Below the pieces are notes generated by a model. It had not been told where the DNA came from. It worked only from the letters and a program-made list of their open reading frames with translations, and ran no database searches. A program made the translations under genes and the position numbers. From an uncultured SAR86 cluster bacterium (GTDB lineage: Bacteria; Pseudomonadota; Gammaproteobacteria; Magnimaribacterales; D2472): a stretch of 52,866 bases of DNA. The stretch covers positions 1 through 52,866 of the forward strand of contig CACDVW010000006.1 in assembly GCA_902556355.1 (NCBI GenBank), written 5' to 3'. Positions within the stretch are counted from its first letter, which is position 1; each line of letters begins with the position of its first letter. This document shows, one piece after another, positions 26,168-34,699 of this stretch.

Positions 26168-27170
26168 TCAAGATTCTCAATTATCAAAACAAATAGTTAA
26201 GTGGTATATAAAAAACGGTAGAAGCAACCTTCCGTGGAGAAAAAATGTAACCGCTTATAGAGTTTGGATTTCAGAAATAATGTTACAACAGACTCAAGTA
26301 AAGACTGTAATTCCTTTCTTTAAAAAGTTTATAAGTAGATACCCAAATCTCAAATCACTTTCTTCAGCCAATGAAGAAGAAATATTAGCTTTGTGGACCG
26401 GGTTAGGATTTTATAGAAGAGCAATTAATATATACAACGCAAAAGAAATTATCTTAAGTGATTTTAAAAATAGATTCCCAAAATCATTTGATGATATTGT
26501 CAGGCTTCCAGGAATTGGTGAATCAACAGCTGGAGCAATAATGTCTTTAGCATATCAAATTCCATATCCCATACTGGACGCTAATGTGAAGAGAGTTATT
26601 TCAAGATATGAATCAGTTGAAAATGATTCAACTCATAAATCAAATAAAAAGTTATGGGCTTTATCTTATAAACATACTCCAAGAAAAAATATTTTTTCAT
26701 ATACCCAAGGAATAATGGATTTAGGTGCAACGATTTGTCATCACTCAAAACCAAACTGTGACATCTGTCCTTTACAACACGGTTGTAAAAGTGCCTTCAA
26801 AGTTAAAGCAAACAAAAAAGAAACAAAAAAACAAAACCCAACCAAAAAAATAAATTATGCTTTAGCAAGAAGTAACGATTCATTTTTATTATTTAAAAAA
26901 TTAAAAGAATCATTTTGGGAGGGGTTATGGACACCGCTTGAATTAAATCCCAACTATCCCTTGCCATGGAAAGATGATATTAAAACTCTAGAAGAGATTA
27001 GTATGAAACATAAGCTATCTCATCTTAATTTGGATATAAAAATAAATATTTATAGTTATGAAAAGGTCTTTAAAGTAAAAACTAATGAGCAATATAAATG
27101 GGTTAATAAAAGTAATATTGATAAATACGGTATGCCAAAGCCCATTAAGTCTATAATAGAAAAATTATGA
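26151..27170 (+). CDS. mutY: Adenine DNA glycosylase MutY
   Basis: Removes adenine mispaired with 8-oxoguanine. 339 aa. Catalytic Glu42 is in [10 protein letters not shown], the helix-hairpin-helix is [13 protein letters not shown] (118-130), and the catalytic Asp143 is in [10 protein letters not shown]. The iron-sulfur cluster is held by Cys196, Cys203, Cys206 and Cys212 (C-x6-C-x2-C-x5-C). A C-terminal NUDIX-like domain (about 230-339) for 8-oxoG recognition is present, with [11 protein letters not shown]. yggX follows by an ATGA overlap, the same pair as in E. coli. Confidence 0.96.
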   Translation: MKKNCDQDSQLSKQIVKWYIKNGRSNLPWRKNVTAYRVWISEIMLQQTQVKTVIPFFKKFISRYPNLKSLSSANEEEILALWTGLGFYRRAINIYNAKEIILSDFKNRFPKSFDDIVRLPGIGESTAGAIMSLAYQIPYPILDANVKRVISRYESVENDSTHKSNKKLWALSYKHTPRKNIFSYTQGIMDLGATICHHSKPNCDICPLQHGCKSAFKVKANKKETKKQNPTKKINYALARSNDSFLLFKKLKESFWEGLWTPLELNPNYPLPWKDDIKTLEEISMKHKLSHLNLDIKINIYSYEKVFKVKTNEQYKWVNKSNIDKYGMPKPIKSIIEKL

Positions 27171-27436
27171 CTAAGAAAGTTTTTTGTAAAAAATATCAGA
27201 AAGAAATGATTGCTTTATCTGTACCTCCTATGCCTGGGCCAAAGGGAGTAGAGATACAAAGTAGCGTTTCTCAAGAAGCCTGGGATAAATGGAAGTCTCA
27301 CCAAACAACTTTGATAAATGAAAAACACTTAGATATGTCTGATCCCGATAATAGAAAGTGGTTAATTGAACAAATGGATAAATTTTTTAACAATGAAGAT
27401 TATGAAAAAGCGTCTGGTTTCAAGGCGTTAGATTAA
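27167..27436 (+). CDS. yggX: Fe(2+)-trafficking protein YggX
   Basis: 89 aa, full size. It begins KKVFCKKYQKEMIALSVPPMPGPKG, keeping the conserved Cys7 and PxPGxxG, and continues SQEAWDKWKSHQTTLINEKHLD and RKWLIEQMDKFF. YggX protects iron-sulfur proteins from oxidative damage and may carry iron to them. Coupling to MutY, an iron-sulfur protein, is the conserved gammaproteobacterial arrangement. The typical first residues are MSRTIFC; here they are MTKKVFC. Confidence 0.94.
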   Translation: MTKKVFCKKYQKEMIALSVPPMPGPKGVEIQSSVSQEAWDKWKSHQTTLINEKHLDMSDPDNRKWLIEQMDKFFNNEDYEKASGFKALD

Positions 27437-27513
27437 AGAATATAAACATCCAAAAAGATACCTCACACAACCCTAAAAACATATTAAAACTTTAATTTTT
27501 TTCTAGTAAAAAT

Positions 27514-27539
27514 TCTAATTTACAAAATAAAAAATTAGA
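27514..27539. promoter_or_regulatory. Inverted repeat before the dehydrogenase gene
   Basis: TCTAATTT (27514-27521) and AAATTAGA (27532-27539) form a perfect 8-bp inverted repeat 10 bases apart, 13 bases before the ATG at 27553. The repeat also overlaps a weak TTTACA -35-like box (27519-27524). It could be an operator for a repressor. Low base complexity makes chance likely. Confidence 0.25.
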
Positions 27540-27552
27540 GTTAAATTTAAGC

Positions 27553-30156
27553 ATGACCGAAAATACAAACTCAAAATTTCCATCGGAAGCAGATGTAGTC
27601 ATCGTTGGTGTAGGCGGTATTGTTGGCTCAATGATTGCATATTGGCTATCTGAATTGGGACAAAAAAATATAGTAGGATTAGAGAAATCCAGCGTAATAC
27701 CATCAGATATTGCATCAACGGCTCACGCTTCTGATTTCGTGTATAACACTACTCATGACAAATTAGGCTGTTGGACAACAGCATATAGCCGAAAGTTTTA
27801 TGAGGATAATGGCTTTTTCTTAAAGAAAGGTGGCTTAGAAATTTGCCGAAAAGGTGACGATGCTAGATGGGAAGAATTAAAAAGAAAGGTGGGCTCTGGA
27901 AAGGCGTTTGGAACCAATGTAAGACTTATTTCAGCAGCTGAAGCTAAAGAAAAATTTCCATTGTTAGATGAAGAGTCTTTAATGGGTGCAATGTGGGACC
28001 CAGATGCCGGATTAGTAATACCGAGATCTCAAGATGTTGTTAGTTTTGCAGTTGAGAGTGCAAAAGATAAAGGTGCCTTGAAAACATTTACAGACACACC
28101 AGCCTTAGATTTTGAAGTTGAGAATGGCCGTGTTACTGGAGTCAAGACTGATAAAGGATTTATAAAAGCAGATAAAGTCGTAATTTGCTCAGGCATATGG
28201 GGGCCTTTGATGGGTAAAAAAGCTGGTGTTCCAGTTCCATTAATGCCGTTAGAGCATCCCTTATTATTTTTTGGACCACTTCCAGAAGCACAAGGCGCTG
28301 AAGATTTTCTTGTATACCCTCTTCTTCGCGATCAGGGTAATTCAGCGTACGTTAGAGATACTGGAAGACTTCATGGCGGTATGCTTGAGTGGGGTTTCTA
28401 TGAAGACAAAGAACCGCGTCTAGTTGATCCTGAAGATATAGGCAATCCAGAAAAAACAATGGGCTCAGATTCGATGCGATATCTAGATTTAGAAGAAATA
28501 GCTGAACCTCTAGAAAAAGCTTTTGAAACAACTCCAATATTAAATGAGCTAGGTTGGGATGAAAGAAGCTCATTTAATGGCCTATTGTCAGTTACTACTG
28601 ATGCTGGATCTCTAATAGGAGAAAGTCCTGAGGTTAGAGGGTTCTGGTTATGTGAAGCCGTTTGGGTCAAAGATGGTCCAGGATGTGCAAGATTATGTGC
28701 AGAACTGATGGTAAATGGCAAAACGCAAGTTGATATGCATTCATTTGATATTGCACGACTTTACCCAGAGCAAAAAGAAAAAGAATTTGTTAAATCTAGA
28801 GCTTTTGAAAACTCTCAGACTATTTACACCCCTGCTGTTCATCCTAGAGAACCTTATATCTCTGAAAGAGAAAAGTTTGTAAGTCCTTTTTATGAAAGAG
28901 AAAAAGAGCTTGGTGGATATTTTGATAATGAAGTGGCCCGCTGGGAACGAGCATTTGCATATGAAAGCAATAGAGAAAAACTTCAAGATTATTTAAAAGA
29001 TATTCCAGTTAGAGAAAATGAATGGGATGGTCGTCATGTGCCCTATGAACTTGCAAATGCTGAACAACTTGCCATGAGTGATTCTGTTGGAATGATAAAC
29101 CTTTCTCATTTTCCAATCATGGATATTGAAGGTCCAGATGCAGAAAAAATGCTCGAATATCTTTCAGTAGCAAAAGTCGGTGGCAATACTCCTATTGGAA
29201 AAGTTATATACACAAATTTTCTTGATGAAGATGGTGGCGTGCATGCTGATTTAACTATCTCAAGACTAGGTGATACCAAGTACAGGGTTGTAACTGGTGG
29301 TGCTGATGGTAATAGAGATTGGGTTACATTACGTAATTATAGGGACGATAATGATCTTGATGCTGAAATCACAATTAGAACCCATGATATAGCAACTCTT
29401 GGTTTGTGGGGTCCAAAAGCTGAAGAAGCATTAGGTAATTTTGTTGATGCAGATGAAATTAGCTTAGAAAATTTTCCATTTGTAACAGCAAAAAATTTAA
29501 CCCTTAATTTATCGGGCGAAAAAACTATTGATGTCTGGGCTGCAAGAATATCCTATGTGGGTGAAAGCGGTTGGGAAATTTACCTCAACAATAATAGCGA
29601 TGAAGGCTTAGCATTATATGATTCGTTACTTGAAGTTGGAGTAATGCCTGTTGGAATAGAAACCTATGCTAACAGCAGACGTCTTGAAAAAAGTTTTAGG
29701 CTTCAGGGGGCTGATCTAGAAACTGAATACAATGCATGTGAAGCTGCTATTCAAAGGCCTCTTGTCAAAGAAGCAGATTTTCATGGAAAAGCTGCTCATT
29801 TAAAACATAGAGAAGAAGACCCATGTGCAATTTTGTGTACCATGACTGTAGATGACCTCAATGTATCTGGGGTTCCAAGATATCCTGTTGGAATTTCTCC
29901 AATCATTGATCCGGGTACTGGAGAAGTCCCAGTGGATAGCAAAGGAAGGAGATCATACACTACTGGAATGTCCTATTGCCCTTCTATAAAAGAGTTTGTT
30001 GTTATGGGTTATTTACCTGCTGAACTTGCAAAAGAAGGTCAAAAGCTAGCCATAGAATACTTTAATGAAGATGGTGATGGTGTTTATCCTATTACGGTTA
30101 AAATAGTTGGCAAAGGGTCTCTTTATGATCCAGAAAATAAAAAGGTTCGAAGCTAA
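27553..30156 (+). CDS. FAD/GcvT two-domain dehydrogenase, dimethylglycine/sarcosine dehydrogenase-like
   Basis: 867 aa, the size of dimethylglycine dehydrogenase. The N-terminal DAO domain (about 12-400) has VVIVGVGGIVGSMIA and then IASTAHASDF with His58, which lines up with the histidine carrying covalent FAD in that family. The C-terminal half (about 450-867) is a GcvT-like tetrahydrofolate domain with LGLWGPKAEEAL, ARISYVGESGWEIYL and RRLEKSFRLQG. Such enzymes oxidise an N-methyl group and pass it as formaldehyde to tetrahydrofolate. Substrate is not determined; dimethylglycine, sarcosine or another methylated amine are candidates. It stands alone after a 116-base gap. DMSP demethylase is not favoured, because DmdA lacks the FAD domain. 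Confidence 0.85.
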   Translation: MTENTNSKFPSEADVVIVGVGGIVGSMIAYWLSELGQKNIVGLEKSSVIPSDIASTAHASDFVYNTTHDKLGCWTTAYSRKFYEDNGFFLKKGGLEICRKGDDARWEELKRKVGSGKAFGTNVRLISAAEAKEKFPLLDEESLMGAMWDPDAGLVIPRSQDVVSFAVESAKDKGALKTFTDTPALDFEVENGRVTGVKTDKGFIKADKVVICSGIWGPLMGKKAGVPVPLMPLEHPLLFFGPLPEAQGAEDFLVYPLLRDQGNSAYVRDTGRLHGGMLEWGFYEDKEPRLVDPEDIGNPEKTMGSDSMRYLDLEEIAEPLEKAFETTPILNELGWDERSSFNGLLSVTTDAGSLIGESPEVRGFWLCEAVWVKDGPGCARLCAELMVNGKTQVDMHSFDIARLYPEQKEKEFVKSRAFENSQTIYTPAVHPREPYISEREKFVSPFYEREKELGGYFDNEVARWERAFAYESNREKLQDYLKDIPVRENEWDGRHVPYELANAEQLAMSDSVGMINLSHFPIMDIEGPDAEKMLEYLSVAKVGGNTPIGKVIYTNFLDEDGGVHADLTISRLGDTKYRVVTGGADGNRDWVTLRNYRDDNDLDAEITIRTHDIATLGLWGPKAEEALGNFVDADEISLENFPFVTAKNLTLNLSGEKTIDVWAARISYVGESGWEIYLNNNSDEGLALYDSLLEVGVMPVGIETYANSRRLEKSFRLQGADLETEYNACEAAIQRPLVKEADFHGKAAHLKHREEDPCAILCTMTVDDLNVSGVPRYPVGISPIIDPGTGEVPVDSKGRRSYTTGMSYCPSIKEFVVMGYLPAELAKEGQKLAIEYFNEDGDGVYPITVKIVGKGSLYDPENKKVRS

Positions 30157-30177
30157 TTAATTAAAAATTTAATCTTA

Positions 30178-30206
30178 ATGACATTGGGTAGAATCTTTTC
30201 TATAAT
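30178..30206 (+). promoter_or_regulatory. Promoter of tRNA-Phe
   Basis: ATGACA (30178-30183, five of six -35 bases) and a perfect TATAAT (30201-30206) are separated by 17 bases, ending 15 bases before the tRNA. This is the best sigma-70-type match I saw in the window, as expected for a stable RNA gene. Confidence 0.65.
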
Positions 30207-30221
30207 CCTCTTTCATTTATT

Positions 30222-30297
30222 GCCCAGATAGCTCAGTTGGTAGAGCAAAGGACTGAAAATCCTTGTGTCGGTGGTTCGATCCCACCTCTGGGCACCA
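30222..30297 (+). tRNA. tRNA-Phe (anticodon GAA)
   Basis: 76 nt cloverleaf with CCA encoded. The acceptor stem is GCCCAGA/TCTGGGC, the D arm AGCTCAGTTGGTAGAGC, the anticodon stem AAGGA/TCCTT with loop CTGAAAA and anticodon GAA at 30255-30257, and the T arm GGTGG-TTCGATC-CCACC. G34AA reads UUC/UUU. No T-rich terminator is obvious before the convergent csoR-like gene. Confidence 0.97.
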
Positions 30298-30313
30298 TTA
30301 ATCTATATAGTTT

Positions 30314-30574
30314 CTATCTCTTAAGAGTTTTTAACAGTTCATCAACTTTATCATCAAAATTATTACTGTCTGTCAAAGCGTCCTTTACACATTCTTGAAG
30401 ATGACTTTTAAGTATTTTCCCCTCTACGGTTGAGATAGCATTTTTCACAGCTTTTAATTGATTGAGTATATCTATGCAGTATTTTTCATCTTCAACCATT
30501 TTTAAAATGCCTCTAACCTGACCTTCTATTCTTTTAATGCTTGGAATTTGTTCTTTATGACATGGGTGACTCAT
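30314..30574 (-). CDS. CsoR-family metal-sensing repressor
   Basis: 86 aa from the ATG at 30574 (MSHPCHKEQ); a longer upstream reading would only extend into the neighbour. It is all alpha, with RIEGQVRGILKMVEDEKYC, DILNQLKAVKNAI and ILKSHLQECV, the DUF156 pattern. Cys33, His58 and Cys62 are spaced as in the Cu(I) site of CsoR (C-x24-H-x3-C), while His3 at the N-terminus recalls RcnR, a Ni/Co sensor. Copper is thus likeliest, but not proven. It is the last gene of the cassette, so it likely regulates its own operon at the site near 31974. Its ATG overlaps the stop of the upstream MerT-like gene. Confidence 0.88.
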   Translation of the reverse strand: MSHPCHKEQIPSIKRIEGQVRGILKMVEDEKYCIDILNQLKAVKNAISTVEGKILKSHLQECVKDALTDSNNFDDKVDELLKTLKR

Positions 30575-30936
30575 ATTAACCTCGGGATGATATATGTAAA
30601 AATTGTTGCAAATATAAAAAGTAACAAGGAAAGATAATATATGTATCTTGATCTTTTTCTTGTTTTCATACAAAGCTTACCTAGTTCTGGATCAGCGGGG
30701 CAAGGCATATAAAAAGTTTTATAATTTATATAACCTGCTAACACTAGCATAAGTAAAGCAAACAATGTTATGTATAGCTTATATTGAGATAGTGTTATCA
30801 AAAAGGGAAATACAGTTATCAAACTTGCAAAAGATGCCCCTGCTCCTAGCACAACAAATATTGCTGGCAATGCACAACATATTAAAGTTGATGACGAAGC
30901 AAAGAGCGAAATGAAATTTGTGGTTTTATCATCCAT
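30571..30936 (-). CDS. MerT-like membrane protein
   Basis: 121 aa, three to four membrane helices. The first helix contains a Cys pair, Cys20-Cys21 in STLICCALPAIFVVLGAGAS, like the MerT/MerF/MerC-type CC motif, and a loop MPCPADPELGKLC (Cys79, Cys89) recalls the second Cys pair of MerT. This layout suggests passage of a soft metal cation across the inner membrane. No merA or merR is present, so classical mercury detoxification is not supported. It lies between the HMA protein and the CsoR-like repressor. Confidence 0.65.
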   Translation of the reverse strand: MDDKTTNFISLFASSSTLICCALPAIFVVLGAGASFASLITVFPFLITLSQYKLYITLFALLMLVLAGYINYKTFYMPCPADPELGKLCMKTRKRSRYIYYLSLLLFIFATIFTYIIPRLI

Positions 30937-30946
30937 TTACTTAAAG

Positions 30947-31369
30947 TTATATAACTAAAATCTGCATTTTTATAGCATTTATACCATTAGCTAGTATTTT
31001 ATTTTGTATATCCTCAAATACAATTTGAATATCTTTATCATAGGCAAGCAACACTTTGCCTTTTGCTAAATCTACATCTATTTTTTTAACTAACTTATCT
31101 TTTTGGAATGTTTTTTCAATGCCTCTCGCGCAAAAGTCGCATACCATTCCTTTTACACTAATAACAGCAACTTGAGCATTGGATAGATTTGAAACAAATT
31201 TATCAAATCTGTCAGGATTTACTTCAAGCTTTTCACCATCAACTAATTCATTGTGTAGATGCCCTTCATGAGAATGATGCATCATATCCGAATGACCATC
31301 GTGATTATGAGGCTCTGAGGCTATTGTCCATGATGAAACAATAAATAATGTAATCATAAGTAATTTCAT
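30947..31369 (-). CDS. Periplasmic His-rich HMA-domain metal-binding protein
   Basis: 140 aa. The signal peptide MKLLMITLFIVSSWTIAS ends near residue 18. A His-rich stretch follows, with eight His and two Met in residues 21-39. A heavy-metal-associated domain (about 65-140) has GMVCDFC at 74-80, the CxxC metal site of MerP/Atx1-type proteins, and ends GINAIKMQILVI. It should be periplasmic and could hand metal to the MerT-like protein. AGGAGA lies seven bases before the ATG. It follows the outer-membrane-like gene by 11 bases. Confidence 0.82.
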   Translation of the reverse strand: MKLLMITLFIVSSWTIASEPHNHDGHSDMMHHSHEGHLHNELVDGEKLEVNPDRFDKFVSNLSNAQVAVISVKGMVCDFCARGIEKTFQKDKLVKKIDVDLAKGKVLLAYDKDIQIVFEDIQNKILANGINAIKMQILVI

Positions 31370-31380
31370 AATAATTTCTC

Positions 31381-31983
31381 CTAAAACCTATACATGAGAT
31401 GAATATCCCACTCAGTCTTGTTGTTGTAACCAAACTCTAAAAGAGTATTACCTTTAAAAAATTTTAAAACTGGATATAAAGACCTTTTATCTTTTATTGA
31501 AGTTTTTTTTGTCTTTAGCATTAACCAAGTATGTATATCTCCATATTCTCCAAGATAAGGAGCAAAACCTATTTGTAAGTGGTTTTGTTTATAGTTTTTT
31601 ACTCTGTTTTCTACCTTCTTAGTATCAAAACCCAAAAACCATCTCCTAGTCTCCCAATCACCATGTATTCCATAGAAGAAATGATTACTACTTTTATTAC
31701 TTAGTCCTGACTGAAAATATAAATTTCTTTGAGAATGAACATTATTCTTCCTATTTATTAAATACGTAAATCTTAAATAGGAATAATCATCTCTTAAATT
31801 CTTGTCTTTAAGATTTTCAATTCCAACAGAATATTTATATGATGGAGAGTAATGGTAATAAAGAGAATCTTTCATATTATCTGAAAACATCATTAATGTT
31901 GATCCGCCTGAATATGAGATAGGCCTGGCCTCAATATTTGCTGAAGCTAAAATAAAAAATAAAATATAACGGTATATACCCAT
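31381..31983 (-). CDS. Putative outer-membrane beta-barrel protein of the metal cassette
   Basis: 200 aa, not recognised as a named family. It has a signal peptide (MGIYRYILFFILASANIEA, cleavage near 19), alternating aromatic strands such as RNLYFQSGLSN, HFFYGIHGDW and RRWFLGFDTKK, and ends MYRF with a terminal Phe, typical of outer-membrane barrels. I infer a small barrel of eight to ten strands. It is the first gene of the cassette, and its start codon lies inside the candidate CsoR-type operator. Role unknown; export or passage of metal across the outer membrane would fit the neighbours. Confidence 0.6.
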   Translation of the reverse strand: MGIYRYILFFILASANIEARPISYSGGSTLMMFSDNMKDSLYYHYSPSYKYSVGIENLKDKNLRDDYSYLRFTYLINRKNNVHSQRNLYFQSGLSNKSSNHFFYGIHGDWETRRWFLGFDTKKVENRVKNYKQNHLQIGFAPYLGEYGDIHTWLMLKTKKTSIKDKRSLYPVLKFFKGNTLLEFGYNNKTEWDIHLMYRF

Positions 31984-31994
31984 AGGGGGTATAT
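31974..31994. promoter_or_regulatory. Candidate CsoR/RcnR-type operator
   Basis: ATATACCC-ATAGG-GGGTATAT: perfect 8-bp arms around a run of five G, with a 5-base centre. CsoR/RcnR repressors recognise a G/C tract flanked by A/T inverted repeats, and this 21-base site fits that description. It covers the ATG (31981-31983) and first codons of the first gene of a cassette that ends in a CsoR-like repressor. No clear -10/-35 pair is seen beside it. Confidence 0.6.
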
Positions 31995-32022
31995 TACTAC
32001 AATTTTATTAAATTAAAAATGT

Positions 32023-33378
32023 CTACTTTTTAAGCCTTACAGGTATTTCTTGAATCGCATGAACAAAATTGTTTGGTGCAACTTTCCAGTCTCCAGTTAA
32101 TTGATAATCTGGATATCTTGATAAAAACTGTGAGAAAAACTCTCTTAATTGCATTAAAGCAACAGGCTTGCCGAGGCAGGTGTGTCTTCCAATTCCAAAT
32201 GCAAGATGTTTCTCAGCATTGCTTCTCATGATATTAAATTTATCTGGATCATCAAAAATTTCAGGGTCCCTGTTTGCAGCTCCATACCATAATGCAATTT
32301 TTTCATAAGGGCCTATTCTTTGTTCACCTATAATCGTTTCCTCAAGAGAAGTTCTTCTCATATGGATTACAGGAGAAACATATCTAACAGTCTCATTGAT
32401 TAGTCCTGAGACCCTTTCAAAATCATCTAAAACTAATTGTTTTTGCTCAGGATTTTCGTGAAGTAATTTAATACCGCCACTCATAGTATTCCTAGTAGTG
32501 TCGTTTCCCGCAAAAACTATTAATAGCCATGAGCCATCAAGAAATTCTTGTGATAAATCCTCTCCTTCAATCTTTGCGTTTGCAATTGCGCTTAGTAAAT
32601 CATTTTCTGGTTTCTCTTTTTTCTTATTAAGAATATATCTTCCGTAGTCAAACATTTCATCAATCATATTATCGAACATCTCAACTAGAGCAGGATCTGG
32701 TGTCGTGTCAGTTACACCTTCTTCATTTTGCTTAATTTGTTCAAGAGTAAAATATTGAGCTAACTCTAAAAATTCCATCCACTCTACAAGTTTTTGTCTA
32801 TCTGATTCAGGAATACCCAAGATTTCAGACAGAGTGTAGATTGGCAGTTGTTGAGATATTTCTTTAACTAAATTAAATTCATTTAACTTTTCTGCCTCAT
32901 CCAGTAACTGACTAACTTTCATAGAAACTTTATTTTGTAATTCGTCTATATAGCCCGGCTTGAAAAAAGGCATATGCTCTTTTCTCAGGTTTAGATGCAT
33001 CTCACCATCAAGATTAAGCATATGATCAATCGTAGATTTAAATAATTTTGGGTGTCTGTTTTCTTCTGAGCCAAGTGTTAATAAGTTACCAGTTGAGTAC
33101 TGTGATGAAAAAATCTTTGGATTCATTGAAACCATCTTTATATCTTCGTATCTTGTGAGAACCCAATAACCTGGTTCTGGATCACTCAACATTGGGGGGT
33201 GAAAAAATACCGGGGCATTTTCTCTAAGCTCTTTATATAAATCAAAGGGTTGGCCTTTTGTAAAAAGATCTAAATCATTCAGAAAATTTGATGGACTATG
33301 TACAAACTTTTTTTCAAAGCTTGGGATATTAATTTTATTATTTAAAATCTCAGATGATAGAACGAAACTTTTAGACAT
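32023..33378 (-). CDS. Cytochrome P450
   Basis: 451 aa soluble bacterial P450. The heme loop is AFGIGRHTCLG with proximal Cys401, the I-helix oxygen-binding motif is VFAGNDTTRN, and the K-helix ExxR is in INETVRYVSP. It resembles the CYP124/142/125 and CYP107-related groups in overall layout, but I cannot place it in a subfamily. No ferredoxin or ferredoxin reductase is adjacent, so the redox partner must be elsewhere. It ends 29 bases before the operator of the metal cassette, which is transcribed the same way, and its start is divergent from the serine hydrolase gene by 101 bases. Confidence 0.92.
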   Translation of the reverse strand: MSKSFVLSSEILNNKINIPSFEKKFVHSPSNFLNDLDLFTKGQPFDLYKELRENAPVFFHPPMLSDPEPGYWVLTRYEDIKMVSMNPKIFSSQYSTGNLLTLGSEENRHPKLFKSTIDHMLNLDGEMHLNLRKEHMPFFKPGYIDELQNKVSMKVSQLLDEAEKLNEFNLVKEISQQLPIYTLSEILGIPESDRQKLVEWMEFLELAQYFTLEQIKQNEEGVTDTTPDPALVEMFDNMIDEMFDYGRYILNKKKEKPENDLLSAIANAKIEGEDLSQEFLDGSWLLIVFAGNDTTRNTMSGGIKLLHENPEQKQLVLDDFERVSGLINETVRYVSPVIHMRRTSLEETIIGEQRIGPYEKIALWYGAANRDPEIFDDPDKFNIMRSNAEKHLAFGIGRHTCLGKPVALMQLREFFSQFLSRYPDYQLTGDWKVAPNNFVHAIQEIPVRLKK

Positions 33379-33479
33379 TATGTAAATAGTTTACTATTTT
33401 TATCATTCAATTGTTTTAAATTTTTCAAGTCTATATTAACCTGTTAATTGGAGATAAATAATCATCAAAAATATTTTAC

Positions 33480-34697
33480 ATGGCTGTTGTTAAAGGATAT
33501 TGCGATTCTAAATTTAAAGAAATAGAAGATATTCTAAGAGATTCTATTGAGTCTGGTTATGAGATTGGTGCTTCTGTCGCGGTTTCATATAACAAAGAGA
33601 TGATAGTAGATCTTCATGGCGGCTTTAAAGATGAATCTAAAAACATAGCCTGGGATAAAGATACCATCGTTAATACTTATTCGGTCACAAAGGGTGTTAC
33701 AGCAATTTGCATTGCTATGCTAATCGATAGAGGCCAACTTGATGTTAATAAAAAGGTATCTGATTACTGGCCTGAGTATGGTTGCAATGGCAAAGAGAAT
33801 ACCAAAGTTATAGATTTTTTATGTCACAGGGCTTGCAACTTTGGTTTTCACAATGGAATCCCTTCAGGTAGTTGGCAAAACTGGAATCTTTACGCAGACA
33901 TTCTTGCAAAACAAGAGCCATTTGCAGAACCCGGATCAATGCAAGGCTATCATGCTATAACTTACGGATGGCTTGTCGGTGAAATAATTAGAAGGATTGA
34001 TGGACGAGATGTTGGTACTTATTTTAGAGAAGAGATTGCTGAACCTTTAAATATAAATTTTAAGATTGGTTTATCAGAAGAAGATTTTGTTAATTGTGCT
34101 GATATGCAAGTCCTTGAAGATTTTAGTGATAGTAGCCCTCCTTTTGAAAAAATTAAATATGTCCCAAATATTATGCTCCCAGAAAAATTAAAAAATTTAA
34201 AAAAATCTATGGAAACAGGTCATTTTAAAATAGCTTTTCAAAAAAGAGCTGGTGACAACAAAGAATACGTTAATTCACCAGACTGGCGCAAGGCACAAAT
34301 TCCATCAGCAAATGGCCATGGAACTTCTGAGGGTCTTGCCAAACTGTATGGAATTTTAAGTTCAGATTGTAAAGAAAATGGAAATAAAATTATCAATCCT
34401 GAGACTCTTAGATATTGTATTCAACCCTACTCATCAGGTCCTGATACAGTCTTATTTGGTTCTGATATAACTTTTGGTCTTGGGTTTGAGCTGGCAAGCG
34501 AGATGCTTTTAAAAGGTAGTTTTTCGCCAAGATTTATGGGATCTATGTATGGTCATGCTGGCATTGGTGGAGCAGTTGCATTTGGAGATGTGGATAAGAA
34601 AATAGGTTTCTCTTTTTTATGCAATAAAATGCATGACACAAAAAATTTATATAGGACTGCTAATCAATTAATTGATGCGCTTTACTCAAAAATTTAG
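33480..34697 (+). CDS. Serine hydrolase, class C beta-lactamase/family VIII esterase fold
   Basis: 405 aa. The catalytic SxxK is Ser68-Val-Thr-Lys71 in TYSVTKGVTAI, the second motif is YHAITYGWLVGEI with its Tyr, and GHAGIGG near the C-terminus stands for the third motif. There is no signal peptide, so it is probably cytoplasmic and more likely an esterase (EstB-like) than a drug-inactivating enzyme. Natural substrate unknown. It is divergent from the P450 gene; a paired role in breaking down an ester or lactone is possible but unproven. Confidence 0.85.
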   Translation: MAVVKGYCDSKFKEIEDILRDSIESGYEIGASVAVSYNKEMIVDLHGGFKDESKNIAWDKDTIVNTYSVTKGVTAICIAMLIDRGQLDVNKKVSDYWPEYGCNGKENTKVIDFLCHRACNFGFHNGIPSGSWQNWNLYADILAKQEPFAEPGSMQGYHAITYGWLVGEIIRRIDGRDVGTYFREEIAEPLNINFKIGLSEEDFVNCADMQVLEDFSDSSPPFEKIKYVPNIMLPEKLKNLKKSMETGHFKIAFQKRAGDNKEYVNSPDWRKAQIPSANGHGTSEGLAKLYGILSSDCKENGNKIINPETLRYCIQPYSSGPDTVLFGSDITFGLGFELASEMLLKGSFSPRFMGSMYGHAGIGGAVAFGDVDKKIGFSFLCNKMHDTKNLYRTANQLIDALYSKI

Positions 34698-34699
34698 TT

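Noticed and set aside
27553-30156. DMSP demethylase (DmdA) as function
   Set aside because: DmdA is a stand-alone GcvT-type protein; this one has a full FAD domain in front.
30571-30936. Calling the MerT-like gene a mercury resistance determinant
   Set aside because: merA and merR are absent, and the repressor has a copper-type CsoR site, so mercury is only one possibility.
33480-34697. Calling the SxxK hydrolase an antibiotic resistance beta-lactamase
   Set aside because: There is no signal peptide or lactamase neighbour; the fold also covers esterases, which fits better.
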